Positions 7,974-14,769 of a stretch of 20,355 nucleotides of DNA are shown piece after piece. Both the position numbers and the translations under genes were made by a program. Every line of letters starts with the position of its first letter. Positions within the stretch are counted from its first letter, which is position 1. This DNA is from JBBRGG01 sp038240875. Lineage in GTDB: Bacteria; Planctomycetota; Phycisphaerae; Phycisphaerales; UBA1924. Where the stretch lies: contig JBBRGG010000026.1 in assembly GCA_038240875.1 (NCBI GenBank), forward strand, positions 1-20,355. Direction: 5' to 3'. A model generated the notes under the pieces. The model searched no databases, was not told where the DNA came from, and saw only the letters and a program-made list of their open reading frames with translations.

Positions 7974-8683
7974 GAGAGGGCTCGAAAGCCGTTGTCGGCG
8001 CTATCTGACGAAGTGAAACCTGAAGCAAGGCGAGAGATGATTTCGGGGCGTGAATCGAGTGATTCGATTGTTTCGCGAAGTTTTTTGAGAGCACGATGGT
8101 GGCGAGCGAGGAGGGTGCCTAGGGGTTCTTCGAGGAGGTCTGAGATTTGTTTGAAGGAGAGGCCGCCATGGTGGCGAAGTTCGACGATTTCGCGGTCTTG
8201 GTCGGAGAGGGCATCCATCGCGGAGCGAAGAAGTGTGATTTCGCGGACTCTTTCGGTGTCGTTGCTGGCGTCGCTTTCACGAGCGGCGATGACGTTAAGG
8301 GTCGCTTCGTCGCCGGTGTCTAGGCGACGGCGGATTCGGCGGATGTGGTCGCGGATGCGGTTCATGGCGACGCGGAAGAGCCACTGCTCGAAGCGGCCTT
8401 GCTCGGTGTATTCACCCGAGCCGACCTTTGCGGCGACGGTCACGAATACAGATTGGGTGATCTCTTCAGCCACATCGATGTTCCTGCATCTGCTTTGCGC
8501 GAGCGCGAATACGCGGCGCCCATAACGTTCAACAATCTCGACCCACGCTGCGCCGTCACCTGCGGCGGCTGCCTGAAGCAGACTCGTGACATCGCAATCG
8601 TGATCGTCAGCGGGCGATCCATGCACCACAGACACTACCTCCGGTTCGTACGGCGTAACGCACGGGTTACACGAGTATTGCAT
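7970..8683 (-). CDS. ECF-type RNA polymerase sigma factor (first)
   Basis: This encodes 237 residues from ATG 8683. Region 2 spans about 44-120: ERYGRRVFALAQSRCRN, then EEITQSVFVTVAAKVG and FEQWLFRVAMNRIRDHIRR, the core-binding and -10-melting part. Region 4 spans about 150-205: LSDQDREIVELRHHGGLSFK with the helix-turn-helix SDLLEEPLGTLLARHHRALK. The LARHHRALKKL recognition helix differs from the common TVKSRLxRAxxxL pattern. Region 3 is absent, which defines the ECF class. The N-terminus carries extra residues with a CNPC pair, whose relevance is unknown. The stop codon overlaps the start of the membrane partner. Upstream, only 60 bp separate it from a plus-strand gene, so the promoters are back to back or overlapping. 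Autoregulation is common in ECF systems, but no site is obvious here. Confidence 0.92.
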   Translation of the reverse strand: MQYSCNPCVTPYEPEVVSVVHGSPADDHDCDVTSLLQAAAAGDGAAWVEIVERYGRRVFALAQSRCRNIDVAEEITQSVFVTVAAKVGSGEYTEQGRFEQWLFRVAMNRIRDHIRRIRRRLDTGDEATLNVIAARESDASNDTERVREITLLRSAMDALSDQDREIVELRHHGGLSFKQISDLLEEPLGTLLARHHRALKKLRETIESLDSRPEIISRLASGFTSSDSADNGFRALS

Positions 8684-8732
8684 GTGATTACGGACTTTGG
8701 GTGGGATTAAGAGTCGATTCTGAGCTAGGCCT

Positions 8733-8738
8733 GGGGAG
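8733..8738 (+). promoter_or_regulatory. Shine-Dalgarno that favours the 8744 start
   Basis: GGGGAG ends 5 nt before ATG 8744. The internal ATG at 8801, where family homology begins, has no such element. The signal therefore argues for the longer protein, although leaderless or SD-less starts are common in this window. Confidence 0.5.
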
Positions 8739-8743
8739 TAAGC

Positions 8744-9112
8744 ATGTCTTCATTTTGTAAGGTATGCGTAGATTGTACGATTAGGCCCGTACTATTTCGC
8801 ATGACAGCTATTGCGTACACCGTGTTGGCTATGTTCACCTCTAAAGAGGAGCAGGACCGATATATTACTTGGCTTCAGGCTGGCCACATTGACGAGGTAA
8901 TTGCGGGTGGAGCGGAAACCGCGGCGGTGGTGCGAATGGATGATGGGCCGGGCGAGATAAATCGGGTTGAGGTGCGGTACATGTTTCGAACCAGGGACGC
9001 GTATGACAAGTACATCGACCACGTGGCGCCGGGGCTGCGTGCGGTTGGCTTGAAGGAATTTCCGCCTGAGAGTGGCGTGCGGTTTGATCGAAGCGTTGGT
9101 ATCTTTCAATAG
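8744..9112 (+). CDS. DUF4286-like small protein
   Basis: This encodes 122 residues from ATG 8744 (supported by GGGGAG) or 103 residues from ATG 8801. From residue 20 (MTAIAYTVLAMFTSKEEQDR) the pattern resembles the DUF4286 family: an alternating beta/alpha ferredoxin-like fold with WLQAGHIDEVIAGGAETA, a central strand RVEVRYMFRTRDAYDKYI and DHVAPGLRAVGLKEF. The family has no established activity; its shape suggests a dimeric alpha-beta barrel. The first 19 residues are non-homologous and contain C5-x2-C8-x2-C11, which may be a real extension or simply leader. The 3' end overlaps the next gene by 41 bp if that gene starts at GTG 9072, suggesting cotranscription with the second sigma factor. 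No catalytic residues are identified. Confidence 0.7.
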   Translation: MSSFCKVCVDCTIRPVLFRMTAIAYTVLAMFTSKEEQDRYITWLQAGHIDEVIAGGAETAAVVRMDDGPGEINRVEVRYMFRTRDAYDKYIDHVAPGLRAVGLKEFPPESGVRFDRSVGIFQ

Positions 9113-9806
9113 TTTAGTAGACGCTGGCGAAAGGACGTTAGCGAAAAGACTCTCGGCAATCGGCAACTCGTACGAAGGACCATTGCGAAGCTTGGCAGAA
9201 ACAACCGACGAATCTTTGTTTGAGAAGTATCGCAAGGGCGATAACGATGCTTTGCGTGCGCTAGTAGAGCGGCATCACGATGATATGGTTCGTTTTTTGA
9301 CGCGGCTGGTTGGTGATTCGGCGGGTGCCGACGACGTATTTCAGGACACGTTTGTGCAGGTGCATGTGTCGATGGAGACGTTTGATTCGTCACGGCGTTT
9401 CAAGCCTTGGTTGTTCACGATCGCGGCGAACAAGGCGCGAGACTATTTACGGCGAAGGAATCGAAGGCGGACGCTGGATTTGTCGGCACCAATTGGCGGG
9501 GTGAGCGGTGGAGGCGGTGGCGGGGATTTTGGCGGGGACACGTTTGTGGACCTGCTCAAGGCCGATATCCCGATGCCTGATGCTGCGATGTCGACCGATG
9601 AGACAAGCAAAAAGGTTCAGGGGATTTTGGACCAGATGCCTTTGTCGCTCAAGGAAATACTACTTTTGGCTTATTTCCAGAGGCTTTCGTACGTCCATAT
9701 TGCGGATGAACTAGAGATACCGCTTGGGACGGTTAAAAGCCGTCTGCACTCAGCGGTCGCGACCTTTGCAAAGAAATGGAAAGCAGCAAACCCAGCGGCG
9801 AGTTGA
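9072..9806 (+). CDS. ECF-type RNA polymerase sigma factor (second)
   Basis: This encodes up to 244 residues. The outermost start is GTG 9072; TTG 9183, with AAGGA just before it, is an alternative that begins right ahead of the conserved part. Region 2 begins at SLFEKYRKGDNDALRALVER and continues through DSAGADDVFQDTFVQVHVSM and FKPWLFTIAANKARDYLRRR. The linker contains a run of glycines (GGVSGGGGGGDFGG). Region 4 follows with LSLKEILLLAYFQRLSYVHI and the recognition helix IPLGTVKSRLHSAVATFAKK, a canonical ECF pattern. It is followed 135 bp downstream by a large single-span protein whose N-terminal half is probably its regulator. The two ECF sigma factors in this window differ clearly in region 4 and are not recent duplicates. 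The identity is certain; the start codon is not. Confidence 0.92.
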   Translation: MACGLIEALVSFNSLVDAGERTLAKRLSAIGNSYEGPLRSLAETTDESLFEKYRKGDNDALRALVERHHDDMVRFLTRLVGDSAGADDVFQDTFVQVHVSMETFDSSRRFKPWLFTIAANKARDYLRRRNRRRTLDLSAPIGGVSGGGGGGDFGGDTFVDLLKADIPMPDAAMSTDETSKKVQGILDQMPLSLKEILLLAYFQRLSYVHIADELEIPLGTVKSRLHSAVATFAKKWKAANPAAS

Positions 9807-9941
9807 GGCGTAGGAGTCGTGCACGTATTTAAGACGCGGGTCGAAGAATGTGTTTGAATGGGCGGAGCGGCTGAGTGCTGGACGCGCGAAGTTTGAATTC
9901 GGAAGTTGAAGTTGGCATGGAATTCTGAGGGCACACACGCA

Positions 9942-11546
9942 ATGGGCAAGCCGAACGATGAGCAAGAGCACTACGAGGCGAATCTATCGTTGGAGGATGC
10001 GGCTGCGGTTGATGCGCTCTTTGCGGAAGGTTTGGCGCAGGATTTAGAGCAAGAGCTTGTTCAACATTCAAGCAGCGGTTCGGGCGTGGGATCGGGTGAG
10101 GGCTCGGGCGCGGGCTTAGGTGCGTCCAAGGGCGCACGCGCTGTTGTCATTATTAAATTGCTTCGCGAGATGGTAGTTGAATCGACGGCGGAGCGAGCAT
10201 CGCGCGAGTCGCAGCGAGCCGTGCGGGTAGGGGTGACGCTTGCGCGGGTCTTGCGTGAAGCAGCTGCGGCAAAGGCTGGCGGGGCGGGCTTGCTTTTGGT
10301 TTGCACTACATTGCGTGATGGTGAAGAAGTTGGTGTAAACCTGGACTCGCAATTGGACTCGCAATTGGACTCGCAATTGGACTTGCACGCGGATGCACAC
10401 TCGTTTGCATTGATGGCGGAACTTTCGATCAATGACCAAGACGCGCTTGATGCATTCGTGCTTGGTGGGTATCGCGCGGGTAAGCTGCCTTCGGTGCTTG
10501 CGGATCGCGGTAAACGGCTGGAAGCTATTGGCACATTGCTCGCAATTCCGGTTGCTTCGGGTGGCGTGCAGGATAACAGTAGTGTTATAACCCGAGAGGA
10601 CCGGATTCGTGCGACGCTTGAAGCTGTTGCGCGAGAGCGGATGGTGCTGAGGCCGGTTGAGAAGCCGCGAGCGTTTGCGGGTTGGCGTTTGAGTGATTTG
10701 GTTTCGGTCGCGGCGGTGTTGTTGATCGGCGCATCGATCCTTTGGCCTTTGGCGTCGTCGGTGCAACAGCAGAATCAGCGAGCGGCGTGCGCAGGGAATT
10801 TGTCGGGGATCGCCGAGGCGCTTGGGCTGTACTCGAACGGGAACAAGGATGCGTATCCGGTGGCGGCGGCGGGTTGGGGCGGGTGGCAAACGCCACGCGA
10901 TGCACGATGGTGGAACGTGGGCAGTACGGGTTCAAATAGCGCGAATTTATTCCGGCTGGTCGGGCTTGGATATGCGACGCCCGAAACCTTTGCGTGTGGC
11001 GGTAATCCCGACGCAGTGCGGACGATGAGTGATCTCGATGGCGAAACGAGGAATGCGACGGTGGTGGGGGCGCAAAGCGACTGGGCTAGTCTGCCACAGG
11101 TTTCGTATTCGTTCCAGATTCACTCGCCGGAGAATGGCGCGACATGGCGCGATGGGAATACGCAGCGGATCATTCTCGCGGATCGTTCGCCTGTGGTGTT
11201 GCGAGCGGTGAAGGGGGAAGTGATTTTTCCGATGCAGAACTCGCCGAACCATGGCGGCCGTGGGCAAAACGTGTTGCGGGTTGACGGGTCGGTTTCGTGG
11301 CTGGAAACGCCGATGGATATGAGTGAAGCCCAGGCTGAAACCCAAGCCGAAACCCAAGTGGTTACCAAAGTGGCAAGGGGCGTTAGCAAAGTAAACAACA
11401 TCTGGCTGCCCAGTTCGATAGAGGATTTGATCCGGCATGTCGAGGCGATGCACACGGGTCAGCGGCTGGAGCAAGTGGGTGGGCAGCAGCCGATGCAAGG
11501 GCGCGAGGTGCCTGGCTCGGTTCGGGACACGTTCCTTGGGCCTTGA
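9942..11546 (+). CDS. Membrane protein: possible anti-sigma half fused to pilin-like (DUF1559-type) extracytoplasmic half
   Basis: This encodes 534 residues from ATG 9942 (GAGG about 11 nt upstream); TTG 9906 would add 12. The N-terminal ~250 residues are presumed cytoplasmic. They contain ANLSLEDAAAVDALFAEG, a Gly/Ser linker, a three-copy LDSQ repeat from DNA repeat 10343-10378, and FVLGGYRAGKLPSVLADRGK followed by a helix with RIRATLEAVARERM. A membrane helix lies at about 251-272 (LVSVAAVLLIGASILWPLA). Immediately after it comes QNQRAACAGNLSGIAEALGL, the pattern following the N-methylation helix in planctomycete DUF1559 pseudopilins. Near residue 436 is NHGGRGQNVLRVDGSVSW, matching the H...DG motif of that family. 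An AETQ repeat and a tail follow. Its place after the sigma gene suggests it controls that factor; this is inference. It lacks a prepilin peptidase N-terminus, so it is not an ordinary pilin. Confidence 0.75.
   Translation: MGKPNDEQEHYEANLSLEDAAAVDALFAEGLAQDLEQELVQHSSSGSGVGSGEGSGAGLGASKGARAVVIIKLLREMVVESTAERASRESQRAVRVGVTLARVLREAAAAKAGGAGLLLVCTTLRDGEEVGVNLDSQLDSQLDSQLDLHADAHSFALMAELSINDQDALDAFVLGGYRAGKLPSVLADRGKRLEAIGTLLAIPVASGGVQDNSSVITREDRIRATLEAVARERMVLRPVEKPRAFAGWRLSDLVSVAAVLLIGASILWPLASSVQQQNQRAACAGNLSGIAEALGLYSNGNKDAYPVAAAGWGGWQTPRDARWWNVGSTGSNSANLFRLVGLGYATPETFACGGNPDAVRTMSDLDGETRNATVVGAQSDWASLPQVSYSFQIHSPENGATWRDGNTQRIILADRSPVVLRAVKGEVIFPMQNSPNHGGRGQNVLRVDGSVSWLETPMDMSEAQAETQAETQVVTKVARGVSKVNNIWLPSSIEDLIRHVEAMHTGQRLEQVGGQQPMQGREVPGSVRDTFLGP
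10343..10378 (+). repeat. 12-bp in-frame tandem repeat encoding LDSQ units
   Basis: GGACTCGCAATT occurs three times with no mismatch, followed by a diverged fourth unit. It encodes Leu-Asp-Ser-Gln repeats in the presumed cytoplasmic half of the protein above. Perfect identity implies recent slippage or selection on copy number. Confidence 0.9.
11331..11358 (+). repeat. 12-bp in-frame repeat encoding AETQ units
   Basis: CAGGCTGAAACC and CAAGCCGAAACC (2 mismatches), followed by CAAG, encode Gln-Ala-Glu-Thr repeated after the H...DG motif in the same gene as the 10343-10378 repeat. Confidence 0.7.
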
Positions 11547-11614
11547 GCGGGAAGAGTTTGCTTTGGGTTGCCCGGCTTCATACTGGGGGCCTATGCGCTG
11601 GGGCTCGGCGCTTA

Positions 11615-12298
11615 TTACGCGGGCGGCATACCAAAGAGTGTTTTGCAGAGAAGTTCGAGGGGAGTCTGCGCGACGCGTGTGACGAACGCACCGATGCGCC
11701 AAATGTAGACGCTGCCGTAGGTGAATAGAGCAATCATCGCGACGATTCCTATGACCGCGCCGTACTCAGAGTTCCAGATATTTTTGTAGCGTGGGTAGAT
11801 GTCGCCGACTATTCGCGAGCCATCGAGTGGCGGAATAGGCACGAGGTTGAAGATCATGAGGACGACGTTGAGCATTGATCCAAGGAACAAGAAGGTGGTG
11901 ACGTTTTGCTCGACGTGATCAGGGAAACTTGGGCCAATGTAAAGCCAGGCGACGGCGAGGATTGACGTGATCAGGAAGAGGCCCAGGTTGGAGAGTGGGC
12001 CTGCGATGGCAACGATGGATTCGCCATAACGGCCACGCAGGCGGTTGGGATTGACAGGCATCGCGCCCCATGCAATCCCGATGATGGCTAGGAAGATCAG
12101 GCTCATGTACCCCATGTGGACAATTGGGTTCCAGGTCATGTGGCCCGAGTGGATCGGTGTGTCATCGCCTAGGCGAATAGCGGCCCAGCCATGGGAAAGT
12201 TCGTGGATGACGATGGAGAAGATGATCCAAAAGATCCACGAGCCGAGGAATACATTCCCGTTCGGCATCGAGAGACAATCTGTAACCCACCAGCTCAT
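11615..12298 (-). CDS. Site-2-type membrane metalloprotease (peptidase M50 family)
   Basis: This encodes 227 residues from ATG 12298; ATG 12268 (MPNGNVFLG) is an alternative, and neither has a Shine-Dalgarno. The zinc site is complete: H32-E33-x2-H36 in IVIHELSHGW within the first hydrophobic segment, and the third ligand D159 in FNLVPIPPLDGSRI. Four to five further hydrophobic segments give an integral membrane protease with no PDZ or CBS domain, like the short M50B proteins. Enzymes of this superfamily cut transmembrane segments of substrates such as anti-sigma factors and transcription-factor precursors. The gene lies convergent to and 68 bp from the probable anti-sigma/pilin-like membrane gene. 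A functional link is possible but unproven, as many M50B proteins are housekeeping. The MTWNPIVHMGY segment after the zinc motif is typical of this subgroup. Confidence 0.9.
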   Translation of the reverse strand: MSWWVTDCLSMPNGNVFLGSWIFWIIFSIVIHELSHGWAAIRLGDDTPIHSGHMTWNPIVHMGYMSLIFLAIIGIAWGAMPVNPNRLRGRYGESIVAIAGPLSNLGLFLITSILAVAWLYIGPSFPDHVEQNVTTFLFLGSMLNVVLMIFNLVPIPPLDGSRIVGDIYPRYKNIWNSEYGAVIGIVAMIALFTYGSVYIWRIGAFVTRVAQTPLELLCKTLFGMPPA

Positions 12299-12470
12299 GC
12301 AGGGAGCGTAGTGGATGTAGTCGATGGATGCCAGCGAGATAAGAAGAGAGTTTTTGTGGGGGCGGGAGGCGAGCGGGATGGCGAGCTGGTTTTTAGGGAG
12401 TCAGCCTGCGTGCGAGCAATTGGCCGATACAGTCGGGCGAGAGTCTGCACTAGAGCAAGAAACAGCTTGC

Positions 12471-12510
12471 TGATTCGGCGAGTTGGTGATTCGGCGAGTT
12501 GATGATTCAG
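12471..12510. repeat. 16-bp direct tandem repeat upstream of lnt
   Basis: TGATTCGGCGAGTTGG (12471-12486) and TGATTCGGCGAGTTGA (12487-12502) are head to tail, then TGATTC begins a third unit. The array ends about 15 bp before the GTG start of the lnt frame. It lies in the 225-bp gap between divergent genes (protease and lnt), so it could be a tandem operator or a slippage product. Confidence 0.85.
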
Positions 12511-12523
12511 GCAATGAACTTCT

Positions 12524-14683
12524 GTGAGGACGCCAGCTATTCGTACTGCAAAGGTTCCAACTTCGACTGGAAAGCAAGTTCAAGATGCGCGTTCAGTCAA
12601 TCAAGCCGACCATGCGAATGATGTGGCACGCCAAGTTGCCAAGAATTCGGCACTTGATAAACTAAGCTCGCGCGGGCGGTTTACGCGCTATCGGCGTGGC
12701 GTGTGGGCTTGGCTAGTCGAAGGTAAGTTGGTGATTGGGATTGCTTCGCTGCATGGCGTGTTGCTAGGCGTGAGCCTGCCTCCCATCGGCGTGTGGTGGG
12801 TTTCATTGGTGGCGGCGGCGTGCCTGACGGCGGCGGGCGTTGTCGGAGAGCGGGTTGTTGGTGCAAGATCAACGCTCGCTCTGTCGTCTTCCGGTCAGCT
12901 CGCGAGGGGTCGCTCGCTTGTTGGGAGTGGCTTGTGGTCGGTCTTGTTGTGGGCGAGCATTGGAACGCTGCCCGGCTGGGTTGTGCAACAAGCGTGGATC
13001 GCGAATGTCACTTGGCTAGGGTACTTCTTTCACTGCATCTGCATGGCGCTGCTTACCGGCGGCGTGGCGTGGACGGTCGCGTTGATTGTGCGCGCGAGGC
13101 AAGCCAACGAGATGGCTGGCGGGTCGAATGTTGTGCAACCTATCTGGCAACGAAATGGGCTCATGCCGGTGTGGCTCGCGGGGACGCTGGCATGGGCATT
13201 TTGGGAAATGTTGCGCGGGCAAATTGTGGTGGGTGGGTATGCGTGGGCGTTTATTGGGCATGCGTTGATTGAGTCGAGGGTGCTGTCCGCTGCGGGCGCG
13301 GTGATTGGCGCGAGTGGTGTGTCGATCTTGGCGTGCACGATTGGGTCGGCGGTCGCGGGGATGTTGCTTTTAGCGCGGTCGCCAATGTGTAGGCGCGAGG
13401 TTGTGCATGGGGGCGCTGTGATTGCGATCACGGCTGGAATCTGGGCGGGGTTGAGCTGGCTTGGCTGGGAGCCAAGAAGTGATGGAGGGGTCCAAGCAAC
13501 GACCGTGCAGCCCGCGACCATGCAAATTGCAATATTGCAGACTAATGTGTCGCAGGACAACAAGAGCAATGCTTCGCCTCAGGACGAGGTTGATCAGTGG
13601 ATTCGCATTGAGAAATTGGTCGCTCAGGCGGCGCAATCTACGCCCAAGCCTGATGTGATCATCTGGCCCGAGACCATGCTTCCAGGGCCCACGCTTGAAC
13701 CCATGAGCTTGAAGAAGTATGCTGAGGAAGAGATTTACTTCAATCTCTCGCCGGAAAAAAATAGCCTCGACAATCCAAGCGATGGCAATCCAACTGATGC
13801 AAAGATCGGGCCACAGGGGCTCGAAAGCAAGCCATCGCAGATCTGGGCGACGGCGTTTGCTGATCGGTTGCTTGATGTTTCGGAAGAGATCAAGATTCCG
13901 ATGTTGGTCGGGGCCGAGGCGATCGAAGGGCTCAAGATCGAACACGTGAAGCGAGCGGATGGAGCCATGGGGATCAAGCAGTCGTACGCGAAGCGATACA
14001 ACAGCGTGTACATCGTGAACGAAGGCATGATTGGGCGGCAGCGGTATGACAAGACCAATCTCACGCCGTTTGGCGAGCGAATTCCGGGGGTGTGGAGATT
14101 TCCAGGGTTTTCGAATTGGTTTGCGGCATTGGCGGCGCGCGGGATGCGGCTCGATCTGTCCGCCGGGGATCAGAGCGGGAATGTATGGACGGTCTTTGAG
14201 GTGTGGGCGCAGAGAGAAGGCGGGAGTGGGGGGGCATTAGCGCAGATCGTTACGCCGATATGCTTTGAATCAACTAATGCGCGGCTGCATAGTGCGTTGA
14301 TCTATTCCAAGGATGGCTCCCGGCGAAGTAACCTGATCGCGAACGTAACCAACGATGGATGGTTCGGGCAATTCGATATGGAGCGTGATCAGCACACGCA
14401 GCTTGCGCGCTGGCGAAGTGTTGAGACGGCGACGCCAACGGTCCGGGCGGCGAACACTGGGGTGTCGGCGATCATCGATTCGAATGGCCGCGTGATCAAG
14501 CGTGGGATCGATGGCGATTCGCGCAGGGTTCGCGTCGAAGGGATTTTGACTGGGCAGATCACGCTGGGCAGCGGGCGCACGTGGTATTCGAGCGTGGGCG
14601 ATGGGCCGGTGTGGGGCCTTGGGCTTGCGGGGGTTGTGCTCGCGCTGGTTGGATGGTGGCGGACGTATCGCAAGGGCAAGTGA
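12524..14683 (+). CDS. lnt: Apolipoprotein N-acyltransferase
   Basis: This encodes up to 719 residues. Lnt transfers an acyl chain from a phospholipid to the N-terminal cysteine of apolipoproteins, the last step of lipoprotein maturation, in the cytoplasmic membrane. The N-terminal half has several hydrophobic helices. The C-terminal nitrilase-like domain carries the full Glu-Lys-Cys triad: E383 in IIWPETMLPGP, K510 in RYDKTNLTPFGE and C580 in ITPICFES. NVTNDGWFGQFDMERDQHTQ and TPTVRAANTGVSAIID complete the family pattern. At 719 residues it is about 200 longer than the E. coli enzyme. The excess is a ~60-residue non-homologous N-terminal stretch and an insert of several dozen residues after the catalytic glutamate. 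GTG 12524 is the first possible start (TGA at 12515); a start nearer residue 60 is plausible. The next gene is a predicted lipoprotein. Confidence 0.9.
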   Translation: MRTPAIRTAKVPTSTGKQVQDARSVNQADHANDVARQVAKNSALDKLSSRGRFTRYRRGVWAWLVEGKLVIGIASLHGVLLGVSLPPIGVWWVSLVAAACLTAAGVVGERVVGARSTLALSSSGQLARGRSLVGSGLWSVLLWASIGTLPGWVVQQAWIANVTWLGYFFHCICMALLTGGVAWTVALIVRARQANEMAGGSNVVQPIWQRNGLMPVWLAGTLAWAFWEMLRGQIVVGGYAWAFIGHALIESRVLSAAGAVIGASGVSILACTIGSAVAGMLLLARSPMCRREVVHGGAVIAITAGIWAGLSWLGWEPRSDGGVQATTVQPATMQIAILQTNVSQDNKSNASPQDEVDQWIRIEKLVAQAAQSTPKPDVIIWPETMLPGPTLEPMSLKKYAEEEIYFNLSPEKNSLDNPSDGNPTDAKIGPQGLESKPSQIWATAFADRLLDVSEEIKIPMLVGAEAIEGLKIEHVKRADGAMGIKQSYAKRYNSVYIVNEGMIGRQRYDKTNLTPFGERIPGVWRFPGFSNWFAALAARGMRLDLSAGDQSGNVWTVFEVWAQREGGSGGALAQIVTPICFESTNARLHSALIYSKDGSRRSNLIANVTNDGWFGQFDMERDQHTQLARWRSVETATPTVRAANTGVSAIIDSNGRVIKRGIDGDSRRVRVEGILTGQITLGSGRTWYSSVGDGPVWGLGLAGVVLALVGWWRTYRKGK

Positions 14684-14769
14684 AGAGTTGGCTGGCTCGT
14701 GCGAAGGCGTTGTGCCGATAGTGGATATGGAAACACAAGCAAAGGCGTCGTTCCAAGGAGCAGGATCAA

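Noticed and set aside
7970..8683. CNPC pair at the N-terminus of the first sigma factor as a redox or zinc site
   Set aside because: One CxxC with no paired ligands in a clear arrangement; not enough to claim metal binding.
10116..11702. Minus-strand open frames of about 250 codons (10116-10889, 10947-11702)
   Set aside because: They are antisense to the sigma-partner gene and are Arg/His/Pro-rich, typical of reverse-frame reading.
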